Below, in pieces: positions 39,002-47,357 of a DNA stretch of 64,000 nt. The first letter of the stretch is position 1. The number at the start of each line of letters is the position of its first letter. Both the position numbers and the translations under genes were made by a program. A model generated the notes under the pieces. That model ran no database searches, was not told where the DNA came from, and saw only the letters and a list, made by a program, of their open reading frames with translations. Source of the DNA: Deltaproteobacteria bacterium RIFCSPHIGHO2_01_FULL_43_49 (GTDB taxonomy: Bacteria > UBA10199 > SPLOWO2-01-44-7); the NCBI GenBank assembly GCA_001798075.1, contig MGRG01000012.1, positions 266,441-330,440 of the forward strand. Direction: 5' to 3'.

Positions 39002-39340
39002 TTAACCCACTTTATTGATGATCAGCCCAAAGATGCCGTAACCAACCAGCATGACGAGGGTCGACAAGATCATGGCCAAGCTGAATTTCATTCCGGACTT
39101 CAAGAGAAAAGGCAGAGCAATATAAAAAACAAGAGAAGGGATGACGGCCCACAAAATTCCAGACGATAAACCAATCACTTTTTCCATATCTTTTGTTTCA
39201 TAATAGAGCCAAATCAGCCCCATCATGGATGTTAGGGGGAGAGCGGCGATCACTGCGGCAAGGAGAGTAAAGCGTTTCGCAATTTCAGAGACACTGGCAA
39301 TAATAAGGGCCGAAATGACAATTTTGATAAAAAACTGCAT
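39002..39340 (-). CDS. DUF3147 family membrane protein
   Basis: A 112-residue protein with four hydrophobic helices covering nearly its whole length (IVISALIIASVSEIAKR, LLAAVIAALPLTSMMGLIW, LWAVIPSLVFYIALPFLL, LAMILSTLVMLVGYGIFG), matching DUF3147. The function is unknown. ATG 39340 is the sensible start; the frame upstream runs into a hairpin repeat. It is divergent from the secreted-protein gene at 39505. Confidence 0.78.
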   Translation of the reverse strand: MQFFIKIVISALIIASVSEIAKRFTLLAAVIAALPLTSMMGLIWLYYETKDMEKVIGLSSGILWAVIPSLVFYIALPFLLKSGMKFSLAMILSTLVMLVGYGIFGLIINKVG

Positions 39341-39439
39341 TGCTTGTTCATAGTCATAAGTCCAAAAAAGATCAAATAAATTGAGTTTTAAAATAAGCCA
39401 TCTTTTGCTATTCTTATAACCGATACATGAGGTGGTGAT

Positions 39440-39479
39440 GAAAAAGTAGTAGGTCCTTTGGGCCACCCACTACTTTTTC
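39440..39479. repeat. short hairpin repeat, copy E
   Basis: Arms GAAAAAGTAGTAGGT and ACCCACTACTTTTTC pair 14 of 15 around the minimal core CCTTTGGGCC. It lacks the CGGAG words and shares its arm sequence with copy F at 42019. It lies between divergent genes. Confidence 0.85.
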
Positions 39480-39504
39480 GCAACTATTTAATAAAGGGGG
39501 CAAT

Positions 39505-40215
39505 ATGAAATATGGCTTGTTGTTTGTCGGTTTGTTTTTAGGAGTTTCCACTCTAGCGTTTGCAAAATCTAAAAATAAGCAGCCGCCTGCTGATACGGCT
39601 GCAACAACTGCTACTGCACCCATTCCTGGTGTACCGGCTCCAGTCAGCAAATTTCTTAACCAGCAAGATCTCGACAAAATGACCAAGAAGGGGTTGAAGT
39701 TGAATGTCGGTACAACGCCTCCCAACATGGAAGGAACTTATATTCTCGACTCTCAGACGGTTCGCCACAAGTCTGGAGATTTTCCGGGGGACTATCCGAT
39801 TGGACATGTTGTTGACCTTTACACCTATACTTTGAAACACAAGGGGATAACGGTCGACGTTGAATATGCTTCTCCAGCAGTAGATGACAAGGGAACTGCA
39901 GACAAGGCCTTCGTCTCAGGCAGCGGCAATTGCTTTACCCTCTACATGGACAAAAAAGGGGAGCAGGGTGGTTGTCATTACAAAGTGCCGTCGGTTGTTT
40001 CCGCTTGCGTAGATGAAGCTGGTCTCAAGAATTTCCGCGCCTCTTTCACTATGAAATCGAAAAGTGGTTCTCCCGTTTGTGATGAACTGATGCCGCTTGG
40101 ATATGTACGGATTTATGAGGAAGCAGATGGCCTTGCAAAACGCAAACAGCTAGGTGACGATAGTGGTTCCTATGATGTGGAGCCTTCAGACGAACCGGCT
40201 CCTGAAAAAGAATAA
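39505..40215 (+). CDS. secreted protein of unknown function
   Basis: A 236-residue protein: signal peptide (LLFVGLFLGVSTLAFA-K), an alanine/proline-rich linker, then a beta-rich domain with four cysteines (GNCFTLY, GGCHYK, SACVDEA, PVCDEL), probably paired in the periplasm, and an acidic tail. AAAGGGGG precedes the ATG. It forms a small operon with the next secreted protein (13-base gap). The family is not recognised. Confidence 0.68.
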   Translation: MKYGLLFVGLFLGVSTLAFAKSKNKQPPADTAATTATAPIPGVPAPVSKFLNQQDLDKMTKKGLKLNVGTTPPNMEGTYILDSQTVRHKSGDFPGDYPIGHVVDLYTYTLKHKGITVDVEYASPAVDDKGTADKAFVSGSGNCFTLYMDKKGEQGGCHYKVPSVVSACVDEAGLKNFRASFTMKSKSGSPVCDELMPLGYVRIYEEADGLAKRKQLGDDSGSYDVEPSDEPAPEKE

Positions 40216-40228
40216 AAGGAGATAGTCT

Positions 40229-40783
40229 ATGAAAAAACAAATTTTATTAATTCTTTTGTGTATTGTCTTTTCTTTGCCTTTGTCAGCCAAAGAAGCTGAC
40301 CAAAAATTTTATCAAGAGGTTCAGCCTTTGGTTGAACAATTCGTCCAAGGTGTTTTGAAGGAAGATAGTGCTAACTGGCAAAAACTCTGCAGTCCGCAAG
40401 AAAAATTCTTGTTTCGCTATCTGGGTCACTACAACACAACTCTAACCTGTGAAGAATTAGGCGGGTTGTATAAAGAAAAAAAGAAGCGCTGGTGGGGAAG
40501 ACAAGATGGGAGTGGTCAGCCACTTGTCGGAACCTTCCAAAAAATCTGGGGAACTCGTTTCATGGATGTGGCTAAAAAGCAAGACGCCATCGCCATCAAT
40601 GATTTTGTGAAAAGTGGAAACATGTTTAATAAATCGATGGACAATACCTCTTTTGTCGATCTGACCTGGAAGGGTTCTAAAGAATATGATGGGATGGATT
40701 GGTTGAGTCTTCGCCTCTTTTTTGTCAAAAAAGACAACCAGTGGTTTTTAAAGGGGCTGGATATTTATCATTGGACGATATAA
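40229..40783 (+). CDS. small secreted protein of unknown function
   Basis: A 184-residue protein with a signal peptide (ILLILLCIVFSLPLSA-K) and a mature part with two cysteines (KLCSPQ, LTCEEL). Its end (VKKDNQWFLKGLDIYHWTI) resembles the last strand of cystatin/NTF2-like folds, but this is only an impression. AAAAGGAG lies before the ATG. It is in the same probable transcript as the gene upstream and the barrel protein downstream. Confidence 0.68.
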   Translation: MKKQILLILLCIVFSLPLSAKEADQKFYQEVQPLVEQFVQGVLKEDSANWQKLCSPQEKFLFRYLGHYNTTLTCEELGGLYKEKKKRWWGRQDGSGQPLVGTFQKIWGTRFMDVAKKQDAIAINDFVKSGNMFNKSMDNTSFVDLTWKGSKEYDGMDWLSLRLFFVKKDNQWFLKGLDIYHWTI

Positions 40784-40807
40784 AAGGAGCAATGAAAGGG
40801 GGATTTT

Positions 40808-41062
40808 ATGCCAGAGGAAGAAGTAGGTTTTGTCACCCATTATTTTGGACACATTCCTGCTGCTGCCATTAAATTGAGCAAACCTGTTAAGAGTGGAGAC
40901 AAAATTCATATCAAGGGTCATACGACCGATTTCGAATGGACGATCACCCAAATGCAAGTGGACCACAAAGATGTCACTGAGGCCAAAAAGGGTGCTTCAA
41001 TCGGGATCAAGGTGGCGGAAAAATGCCGCGAGCACGACAAGGTTTTTAAGGTGACCCCTTGA
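40808..41062 (+). CDS. EF-Tu domain-2-like small beta-barrel protein
   Basis: An 84-residue protein whose pattern (VGFVTHYFGHIPAAAIKL, SGDKIHIKGHTTDFEWTI, IGIKVAEKCREHDKVFKV) matches the stand-alone translation-factor-type beta-barrel proteins related to domain 2 of EF-Tu/SelB. Such solo domains are found in many bacteria and archaea without assigned function. AGGGGG precedes the ATG. Its 3' end overlaps the convergent mltG by 17 bases. Confidence 0.75.
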   Translation: MPEEEVGFVTHYFGHIPAAAIKLSKPVKSGDKIHIKGHTTDFEWTITQMQVDHKDVTEAKKGASIGIKVAEKCREHDKVFKVTP

Positions 41063-42011
41063 TTTGAAATAGTCTTACCGCTTCCGCGTGTTCTGCAACG
41101 GTGCTTGAAAAATAGTGGGTCCCATCCTGTTTTGAAACAAAATACAAAAAGTTTGTTTGTTCCGGCTTCAAAGCCGCTCTGATCGAGTTTAGCCCGGGAT
41201 TGCAAATGGGGCCGGGTGGCAGGCCGGCATGGACATATGTATTATAAGGATGGGGATTACTCAAATCGGCTTTGCGGATGTTCCCGTCAAAGTTTTTTAA
41301 CCCATAAATGACGGTAGGATCGCTTTGAAGCGGCATTTTTTTGGCAAGTCGGTTGTAAAAGACAGAGGCAATCAACGGTCTTTCGGTTTCGGTTCCCGTC
41401 TCTTTTTCAATGACCGAGGCCAACGTGATGATTTGGTTTTGTGAAAGAGTGGGGGAGACATTCAATTCTTGCAGGGCTTTCTGATAATTTTTCTGAAATT
41501 CTGTGGTGAAAATTTTCAGTGCCTCGCTTGGTTGTGTCTCACTGATGAGATGATAGGTGTTGGGAAAAAGATAACCCTCTAAATCTTTGGACAAACGCAA
41601 AAATTCTTGTTTGAAATTGGGTTCTTTGAAAGGAAGGTCCCCCAAATAATCGGTGATTTGTTGGAGCGTCCAGCCCTCTATAATGAGCACCTTGATGACT
41701 TGTGAGATGCCGCGTGAAAGATAATCTAAAACAGTGAAGGGGGTGACTGGCTTTTCAAATAAATATTCTCCCGCTTTCAAGGAATTCTGTTTTCTCAAAC
41801 CATAGGCATACATCATGAAAAGCCAGCGATTGCGTACAATGCCTTGTTGTTCTAGCCGAGTGCTGATTTCTTTGAGCGTCATTCCTTTTTCGATGAGGAC
41901 TTTGGGTTCTTTTGGCAGCATGGGCCTTGCCATATAAACGCCTACCCCCGCGCCTAAAACCACCAGACAAAACCCAATCGTCAGAGATTTTTTTAAAAAT
42001 CGTTTAAGCAT
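41046..42011 (-). CDS. mltG: endolytic murein transglycosylase MltG
   Basis: An inner-membrane enzyme (321 residues) that cuts nascent glycan strands and sets their length. An N-terminal TM helix (LTIGFCLVVLGAGVGVYMA), a LysM-like segment (IEKGMTLKEISTRL), and the YceG catalytic region ASVIEKETGTETERPLIASV with the essential Glu, then LQSDPTVIYG and GLPPGPICNPG. An in-frame start 14 codons upstream would be read from a hairpin repeat; ATG 42011 is preferred. Downstream of ruvX, as in many genomes. Confidence 0.93.
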   Translation of the reverse strand: MLKRFLKKSLTIGFCLVVLGAGVGVYMARPMLPKEPKVLIEKGMTLKEISTRLEQQGIVRNRWLFMMYAYGLRKQNSLKAGEYLFEKPVTPFTVLDYLSRGISQVIKVLIIEGWTLQQITDYLGDLPFKEPNFKQEFLRLSKDLEGYLFPNTYHLISETQPSEALKIFTTEFQKNYQKALQELNVSPTLSQNQIITLASVIEKETGTETERPLIASVFYNRLAKKMPLQSDPTVIYGLKNFDGNIRKADLSNPHPYNTYVHAGLPPGPICNPGLNSIRAALKPEQTNFLYFVSKQDGTHYFSSTVAEHAEAVRLFQIKGSP

Positions 42012-42018
42012 GGGATTA

Positions 42019-42068
42019 GCGAAAAAGTAGCGGATCCTGTCCCTCCGGGCCACCCACTACTTTTTCGC
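42019..42068. repeat. short hairpin repeat, copy F, over the ruvX stop codon
   Basis: Arms GCGAAAAAGTAG and CTACTTTTTCGC pair perfectly for 12 bp. On the minus strand the first arm encodes the last residues and stop of RuvX, followed by GGCCCGGAGGGACAGG with a single CGGAG. This is the short form of copies A-D. Confidence 0.9.
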
Positions 42069-42503
42069 CGTTTCCAAATAAGCATCAAGGTAACTTTGCA
42101 AAATCAACGCCGCGGCCAGTCTATCAATCACTTTGCGCCTTTTTTTTCGACTCAAATCAGCTTCCAGCAAAATTTCTTCTGCCTCTCTGGATGAAAAACT
42201 CTCATCCCACAATTTAATCTCCACGGCAAATTGGTTTTCCTGGAGAATTTTTTTCAAACCCTCGACAAAAAATTTCACTTTTTTGGCTTGAGGACCTTCG
42301 CTGTGACTTGTATCCAAAGGATAGCCTATCAAGATGGTTTGAACCTCATACTCTTTCAGAACTTTTAGAATGTGAGTGCAATCTTGCTTGAAATTTTTGC
42401 GAATGAGCGTTGTGAGGCCTTGCGCCGTCAGCCCCATCGGGTCACTCACGGCGACGCCAATTCTTTTATCCCCAACATCAAGGCACAGAATTCTTGCATT
42501 CAT
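42057..42503 (-). CDS. ruvX: YqgF/RuvX family RNase H-like nuclease
   Basis: A 148-residue RNase H-fold protein (pre-16S rRNA processing or Holliday-junction related). It has LCLDVGDKRIGVAVSDPMG with catalytic Asp, VQTILIGYPLD, LWDESFSSREAEEIL and KKRRKVIDRLAAALILQ with the C-terminal Asp. The terminal TAKK and stop codon are read from the arm of a hairpin repeat, so the original C-terminus may have been changed. Followed by mltG. Confidence 0.93.
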   Translation of the reverse strand: MNARILCLDVGDKRIGVAVSDPMGLTAQGLTTLIRKNFKQDCTHILKVLKEYEVQTILIGYPLDTSHSEGPQAKKVKFFVEGLKKILQENQFAVEIKLWDESFSSREAEEILLEADLSRKKRRKVIDRLAAALILQSYLDAYLETAKK

Positions 42504-42592
42504 ATTGTCACAAGCCGCATAGTCGATTATTGGATGGCGGTCAACACAACTTATTGTTTTTATTAGATAAAAGAGTTTTTTCTTGGCCTAGA

Positions 42593-42620
42593 GCAACTTT
42601 TTTTGAGATTTGACGATAAC
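42593..42620 (+). promoter_or_regulatory. shared alternative promoter motif, copy 3
   Basis: GCAACTT, 13 bases (TTTTTGAGATTTG), ACGATAAC, ending 35 bases before the ATG at 42656. Same 28-base layout as the copies at 1467, 19844 and 59074. Confidence 0.6.
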
Positions 42621-42655
42621 CATATTATAGAAGTTTATCAATTTAGGAGAACACT

Positions 42656-43420
42656 ATGAACATTCCTATTGTTTCTAACCTGATGGGAGCTGCGCCAACC
42701 AGAATTATTAGTGGAAGCGGTATGGATCAAATGTTGACAGCAGTATTGCCAGGTTATTCCTTGATAACGGACTCTTTTGTTTTTGGTGGCGATCCTCTTG
42801 AAAGGCAGGAAGTTCCAAGTGGGGTGGCAAGGCTTTTGGGCACGGTGGATACATTTACAGATCAGATTTTGCGGGGTTCATTGCGCAGCAAAAGTGATAT
42901 ACCCCTTTCCACAACTTTTAGAGAGTTGCGGCCGGGAACGAACATTAAGTTTAATTTTAAAGACCTGCCCAGGGAACATTCTTTCCGGTACTTTCAAGGA
43001 GGGAGGCAAGTCGATCATTCTCCAGGTCATTCCATGGAGGCTCTACCCTCGCTCAATCGTTCAAGAGCGTATGCTGCTTTTCAACGTGAAGATGGTGGTG
43101 TCCCCGCTGCTTTCCGTTTTCCGGACGATTTTGAAGTGGCAGGATTTATGCGACAATTAAGATTTACAAAAGGGAAAAGGAATTACTGGTTCGCTTTTGG
43201 GGCCGTTCGAGGTCAGTGGAAAGTAGCATGTCTGGATCATGGTTTGCAGGATGTCCGAAGAGAGGCCAATCTGACACTCAATACAGTTCTGCTATCTGGA
43301 AAAGATGATGGTGAATACCTCACTGTATCAGTGGGTATCACTGGCTTAAGGCCGGTGGTGCCAACCTTGCGCGATCTTCTTAATGCTTTCGGGAAATATA
43401 TTGTCAGAGTTGAAGTTTAA
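42656..43420 (+). CDS. hypothetical protein, putative regulon member
   Basis: A 254-residue soluble-looking protein with no recognised family, no signal peptide and no TM helix. It starts MNIPIVSNLMGAAPTR, has a Phe/Arg-rich centre (FKDLPREHSFRYFQGG) and ends IVRVEV. TTTAGGAG lies before the ATG. It is monocistronic. It shares an upstream motif with two other orphan proteins and a lytic transglycosylase in this window; an exported or effector-like role is speculation. Confidence 0.65.
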   Translation: MNIPIVSNLMGAAPTRIISGSGMDQMLTAVLPGYSLITDSFVFGGDPLERQEVPSGVARLLGTVDTFTDQILRGSLRSKSDIPLSTTFRELRPGTNIKFNFKDLPREHSFRYFQGGRQVDHSPGHSMEALPSLNRSRAYAAFQREDGGVPAAFRFPDDFEVAGFMRQLRFTKGKRNYWFAFGAVRGQWKVACLDHGLQDVRREANLTLNTVLLSGKDDGEYLTVSVGITGLRPVVPTLRDLLNAFGKYIVRVEV

Positions 43421-43532
43421 CCAAAAAACAGAGACTACTTTCTGATAAGCCCAGGACTCCAGACCGTAGTGTAATAAGCCAAAAATTTGGATCTTGAAAA
43501 GTCCACAAAGGGATGTAATACTTTCTATTAAG

Positions 43533-43769
43533 ATGAATGTGTTCGATTATATTGATGCCAACCCAGACATTTGTCACGGCAAGCCGTGTTTTAAAGGAAC
43601 ACGCATTATGGTCACCTCAGTTCTGGCATTATTGGAGGCAGGCGAATCGTCTAAAGAGATCCTCGAGGCGTATCCCGGTTTAACCATGAAGCATATTCAA
43701 GCAGCCCTTCATCTTGCAGAGCAATTATTGGATGGTGATCAATATCTTCGTTTTCCATCGCGGCCCTAA
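43533..43769 (+). CDS. DUF433 antitoxin-like protein
   Basis: A 78-residue DUF433 protein (ICHGKPCFKGTRIMV, LLEAGESSKEILEAYPGL): a small winged-helix protein usually encoded just before a DUF5615 PIN-like toxin, as here. The start is ATG 43533; an upstream in-frame ATG at 43494 lacks family similarity. The toxin gene follows after one base. It probably neutralises the partner and represses the operon. Confidence 0.87.
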   Translation: MNVFDYIDANPDICHGKPCFKGTRIMVTSVLALLEAGESSKEILEAYPGLTMKHIQAALHLAEQLLDGDQYLRFPSRP

Positions 43770-43770
43770 G

Positions 43771-44112
43771 ATGCGCATACTTATTGATGAAGACGTTCAC
43801 GTGAAGGTATTGAGTTGGCTTAAAGAAAAGGGTCATGATACGATTCGGATCCCATCAGGCACAAAAAATGGCGAAGTCATAAAATTAGCGAAACGTGAAT
43901 CCCGTATACTCATTACAAGAGACGCAGATTTTTCAAATCGTTTCCTTTATCCACCAAGTCAATCCGCAGGAATCGTCGTTTTGAGAATTCATCCTCCTAA
44001 ATTAGAAAATCTCATTTCGGCTCTTACACAACTGTTGGATGAAGTTTCAGAATCTGATTTCCACGGAAAACTCATTATGCTTGAAGAAGAGGGATATCAC
44101 CTGCTCACCTGA
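43771..44112 (+). CDS. DUF5615 PIN-like toxin candidate
   Basis: A 113-residue Mut7-C/PIN-like protein: ILIDEDVHVKVLSWLKEKGHD with the first acidic pair, ITRDADFSNRF with the second, and VVLRIHPP. Proteins of this type are predicted RNases paired with DUF433 antitoxins. ATG 43771 directly follows the antitoxin stop; the frame open upstream is a shadow of the antitoxin gene. Confidence 0.85.
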   Translation: MRILIDEDVHVKVLSWLKEKGHDTIRIPSGTKNGEVIKLAKRESRILITRDADFSNRFLYPPSQSAGIVVLRIHPPKLENLISALTQLLDEVSESDFHGKLIMLEEEGYHLLT

Positions 44113-44159
44113 TTTTTCACTTCTTGCAACTAACTTTTAACTAGGCTAGCAGTCAAGCC

Positions 44160-45734
44160 ATGTCTTACCAAGTCCTGGCCCGCAAATATCGTCCCCAACT
44201 TTTCAAAGAGGTGGTGGGCCAGCTTCATGCAACCCAGACATTGCAAAACGCCCTCGATCTCAAGCGCATTCATCATGCCTATCTTTTCACCGGTGCGCGG
44301 GGCATTGGCAAAACCACGGTTGCCCGCATTTTGGCGAAGGCCCTCAATTGTGAAACAGGTATCTCCAAAGAGCCTTGCAACAAGTGCCCGAACTGCGTGG
44401 GAATTATTGAAGGAAGATTTCTAGATGTCCAAGAAGTGGATGGGGCCTCCAACACCAGCGTCGACGATGTTCGTCAAATTCGTGAACAGGTAAAATATCT
44501 CCCCGCCAAAGGCCGCTACAAAATCTATATTATTGATGAAGTTCATATGCTTTCAACGTCCGCATTTAATGCACTCCTCAAAACGTTGGAAGAACCGCCG
44601 CCCCATGTTGTTTTTATTTTTGCCACTACAGAGTCGCACAAAATTCCGGCGACAATTCTTTCGCGTTGTCAGCGTTACGATTTTCGGCGCATTGCCACAA
44701 AAGAGTTGGTTACTTCTTTGGAAGCGCTCGCTAAATCCGAAAAAGTGGAGGTTGATGAAGAGGCGTTGCATTTGATTGCCCATGAGGCAGGGGGGAGTCT
44801 CAGAGATGCACAAAGCCTTCTGGATCAATCGATCGCCTTTGCAGGGAATAAAGTTAGTTACGAAGATCTCAAACAGATGTTGGGATTTTTAGATCGAAAA
44901 CAATTGTGGGATCTTTTGGAAAGTTTGTTGAAAAAAGATAGGAAGACGGCACTCAATCAACTCGATATTTTTTATCAAGCGGGAAGCGATTTGAATCGGC
45001 TTGCTCAAGATTTACTCGCCAATATTCGCAATATTTTATTGATCAAATCGTTGGGGAATGTGCCGGAGTGGTTGGATCTTCCAAAAGAAGAGAGAACCAC
45101 ACTTGAAAAGTTGAGTGCGTTGGTGAGTCTTGAAGAATGCGATCAGCTCTTTAGTCTTGTCTATCGCACAACGGAAGAGGTTGCCAGATCACAATTTCCA
45201 AAGATGGTTTTTGAAGTTTATTTGGTCAGGATGACACAAGTGACACAGGTTATTCCACTGTCAGAGGTTTTGGAAAAATTGGATCAAATGGTTGGACAGT
45301 CCCCCCCACCTGTTCTCCTCCCCCTCGTGGGGGGAGGAATAAAAGGAGAGGGTGGTCGTGGAAAAGGTTGGGCAGATTTCGTCAGCTGGCTCCAAAAAGA
45401 AAAACCTCAGTGGGCCTCTATTGTGGGCCACGGCCAGTTGATAGAAATCGGGGAAAAGCTTGTTACTCTTGGATTTGAAGAAGGTTCTGTTTATGGTGAG
45501 ATGTTACAGGAGGAGGATCGCAAAAAACAGTTTGGGGAATTAACGCTCAAATTTTTTGGAAAGCCGTTGGGGCTAAGAGTTGTTTCTGTACAACCACAAA
45601 CTTCCGCAAAAGTTGATGCTCAAGAGCGGAAAAAAAGTTTGAAGAATCAAGCATTAGCACATGAATCGGTCAAAGAGGCCGCCAATATTTTGGGTGCGAT
45701 TGTTGAAGAAGTCCGCACAGACTTGGATAAATAA
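44160..45734 (+). CDS. dnaX: DNA polymerase III subunit gamma/tau
   Basis: Clamp-loader ATPase, 524 residues. YQVLARKYRPQLFKEVVGQ at the start, Walker A GARGIGKTT, zinc site C-N-KCPNC, Walker B IIDEVHML, SRCQRYDF arginine-finger motif and GGSLRDAQSLLDQ. The tau tail is short. A palindromic, glycine-rich in-frame insertion (residues about 380-400, VLLPLVGGGIKGEGG) sits in the linker before the last domain. First gene of a dnaX-ybaB-recR operon. Confidence 0.95.
   Translation: MSYQVLARKYRPQLFKEVVGQLHATQTLQNALDLKRIHHAYLFTGARGIGKTTVARILAKALNCETGISKEPCNKCPNCVGIIEGRFLDVQEVDGASNTSVDDVRQIREQVKYLPAKGRYKIYIIDEVHMLSTSAFNALLKTLEEPPPHVVFIFATTESHKIPATILSRCQRYDFRRIATKELVTSLEALAKSEKVEVDEEALHLIAHEAGGSLRDAQSLLDQSIAFAGNKVSYEDLKQMLGFLDRKQLWDLLESLLKKDRKTALNQLDIFYQAGSDLNRLAQDLLANIRNILLIKSLGNVPEWLDLPKEERTTLEKLSALVSLEECDQLFSLVYRTTEEVARSQFPKMVFEVYLVRMTQVTQVIPLSEVLEKLDQMVGQSPPPVLLPLVGGGIKGEGGRGKGWADFVSWLQKEKPQWASIVGHGQLIEIGEKLVTLGFEEGSVYGEMLQEEDRKKQFGELTLKFFGKPLGLRVVSVQPQTSAKVDAQERKKSLKNQALAHESVKEAANILGAIVEEVRTDLDK
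45316..45338. repeat. palindrome inserted in frame in dnaX
   Basis: TCCTCCCCC-TCG-TGGGGGGAGGA, followed by AATAAAAGGAGAGGG. It resembles the dispersed CCTCCCCCTnnTGGGGGAGG repeat known from many bacterial genomes and encodes Gly/Pro-rich residues in a linker. Confidence 0.6.
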
Positions 45735-45737
45735 TGT

Positions 45738-46034
45738 ATGGATTTAGGCGATCTTTTCAAACAAGCTGAAAAATTAAAAGAAGAATTAGCAAAACGTCAA
45801 GAGGAATTGGCCTATAAAATTTTTGAGGGCGAGTCGGGCGCAGGGATGGTGGTGGCTAAGGTCAACGGTCGCCATGAGTTGGTCTCATTAAAAGTCGATC
45901 CGGAACTTTTTAACTCCAAAGATGCGTCGATGATGGAGGATTTAGTCAAAGCCGCCGTGAACGATGCTTTTGCGAAGGCAAAAAATGAAGTGCAAGGATT
46001 ATTTTCCAAAATGATGATGGGTGGGGGAGCATGA
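45738..46034 (+). CDS. YbaB/EbfC nucleoid-associated protein
   Basis: A 98-residue DNA-binding protein of the YbaB family: an N-terminal coiled coil (LGDLFKQAEKLKEELAKRQEEL in part), central GMVVAKVNGRHELVSLKVDPE and C-terminal LVKAAVNDAFAKAK. It sits between dnaX and recR, the conserved arrangement in bacteria. The recR ATG overlaps its stop by four bases. Confidence 0.93.
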   Translation: MDLGDLFKQAEKLKEELAKRQEELAYKIFEGESGAGMVVAKVNGRHELVSLKVDPELFNSKDASMMEDLVKAAVNDAFAKAKNEVQGLFSKMMMGGGA

Positions 46035-46624
46035 CTAGCCCAATCGACAAATTGGTTCATGCGTTGGGAAAATTGCCGGGGGTGGGTGAAAGGACGGCTA
46101 CCAGGCTTGCTTTTTTTCTGCTGAGGGCCCCCAAGCAGATCGCGAAGGATTTAAGTGAGGCACTCAAAGAGCTTCATGATAAGGTCAAGCTCTGTTCCGT
46201 TTGTTGTAACATTGCCGACAAAGACCCGTGTCGGTTTTGTTCGGGTGGGAGGCGCGATCAAAACTTGATTTGTGTGGTGGAAGAGCCCTCCGATGTGAGT
46301 GCCATTGAAAAGACGGGGGCTTTTCGAGGGGTCTATCATGTGTTGCATGGAGCCCTATCGCCACTGGATGGGATAGGCCCGGAAGATTTGAAAGTTCAGG
46401 AATTGTTAAACCGGCTGAAGGATTCTCATCCCAAAGAGATCATCTTGGCCACCAATGCCAATGTGGAGGGGGATGCGACATCACTCTATCTGGCTCGTTT
46501 GTTAAAACCGTTGGGAGTTCGCATAACCCGCCTTGCCTCCGGCATTCCAGTCGGCGGAGAGCTGGAATATCTCGATGCCTCCACTTTATCAAAAGCCCTT
46601 GAAGACCGCAGGGAAATGAATTAG
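46031..46624 (+). CDS. recR: recombination protein RecR
   Basis: A RecFOR pathway protein for gap repair, 197 residues: HhH region LGKLPGVGERTATRLAFFLL, zinc finger C-SVCCNIADKDPCRFC, Toprim start ICVVEEPSDVSAIEKTG, HVLHGALSPLDGIGPEDL, and the C-terminal RLASGIPVGGELEYLD. Complete and standard. Third gene of the dnaX operon, followed after nine bases by the MglA-like gene. Confidence 0.96.
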   Translation: MTSPIDKLVHALGKLPGVGERTATRLAFFLLRAPKQIAKDLSEALKELHDKVKLCSVCCNIADKDPCRFCSGGRRDQNLICVVEEPSDVSAIEKTGAFRGVYHVLHGALSPLDGIGPEDLKVQELLNRLKDSHPKEIILATNANVEGDATSLYLARLLKPLGVRITRLASGIPVGGELEYLDASTLSKALEDRREMN

Positions 46625-46633
46625 GATCCCACC

Positions 46634-47215
46634 ATGGCTTTCATTAACGAACAGACTAAAGAAGTGAATTGCAAGGTGGTTTATTACGGTCCCCCTCGCT
46701 GTGGAAAATCGACCAGCCTGCGCTATATTTATGAGAGTGTGAAGGAAGAGAAACGGGGTGAGTTGGTTTCCCTTGCCGGCAAAAGTGATAAAACCCTCTT
46801 CTTTGATTTTGTCCCTTTGAGTCTTGGAAAGTTTAAAAACTATCAAATCCGTCTTCATTTATATACGGTGCCAGGGGATGTGGCTTATGAAAGTGCCCGA
46901 AAAATTATTTCCAAGGGTGTTGATGGTGTTGTTTGTGTGGCCGATTCGCAATTAGAAAAATTAGAGTCGAATTTACAATCCATGATGGAGCTCAAAGAGA
47001 TGGTGGAAGAGATGGGAGAAGATTTTGAAACACTCCCACTTGTTTTTCAATACAACAAGCGTGATCTTGCCAATCCAGTTCCCATCGGGGAACTTCGCCA
47101 ATTGTTGAATCCTAGAAAAGTTCCTGATTTTGAAACGGTTGCCACACAGGGTAGAGGTGTCTACGATGCCCTAAAGGCAATTGCAAAAGAAGTCCTGAAA
47201 AGTCTCCGTAAATAG
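46634..47215 (+). CDS. MglA-like small GTPase with altered catalytic position
   Basis: A 193-residue Ras-like GTPase of the MglA polarity family: GPPRCGKSTSL (P-loop, residues 19-29), TLFFDFVPLSLG, LYTVPGD (G3), DGVVCVADSQ, QYNKRDL (G4). In Myxococcus MglA the G3 motif is VPGQ with catalytic Gln82; here residue 82 is Asp. The P-loop also differs from the usual GPGLCGKTT. Hydrolysis may therefore be slow or differently activated. No mglB-type GAP gene is adjacent. It is co-oriented with recR and ends at an AT-rich repeat. Confidence 0.87.
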   Translation: MAFINEQTKEVNCKVVYYGPPRCGKSTSLRYIYESVKEEKRGELVSLAGKSDKTLFFDFVPLSLGKFKNYQIRLHLYTVPGDVAYESARKIISKGVDGVVCVADSQLEKLESNLQSMMELKEMVEEMGEDFETLPLVFQYNKRDLANPVPIGELRQLLNPRKVPDFETVATQGRGVYDALKAIAKEVLKSLRK

Positions 47216-47217
47216 CA

Positions 47218-47357
47218 AATCCTAAATTCTAAGCACTAAATCCTAAACAAATTCTAATAACCCAAATCCAAATGTTCCAAACGGATTTGTTTTGGATTTT
47301 GGTAATTAGGATTTTGAATTTGTTTAGAATTTCGGATTTAGAGTTTAGAATTTAAAA
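47218..47357. repeat. AT-rich palindromic intergenic repeat, copy 3
   Basis: AAATCCTAAATTCTAAGCAC... is mirrored by ...GAATTTCGGATTTAGAGTTTAGAATTT around a centre AAATGTTCCAAACGG that is shared with copy 4 at 50248. It fills the gap between two convergent genes, and the transaldolase stop codon lies at its edge. Confidence 0.85.

Noticed and set aside
42541..42580. A further weak copy of the shared promoter motif (CAACTTATTG...TTAGATAA)
   Set aside because: Spacing and -10 do not match the exact 28-base layout; it may be a decayed copy but is not supportable.
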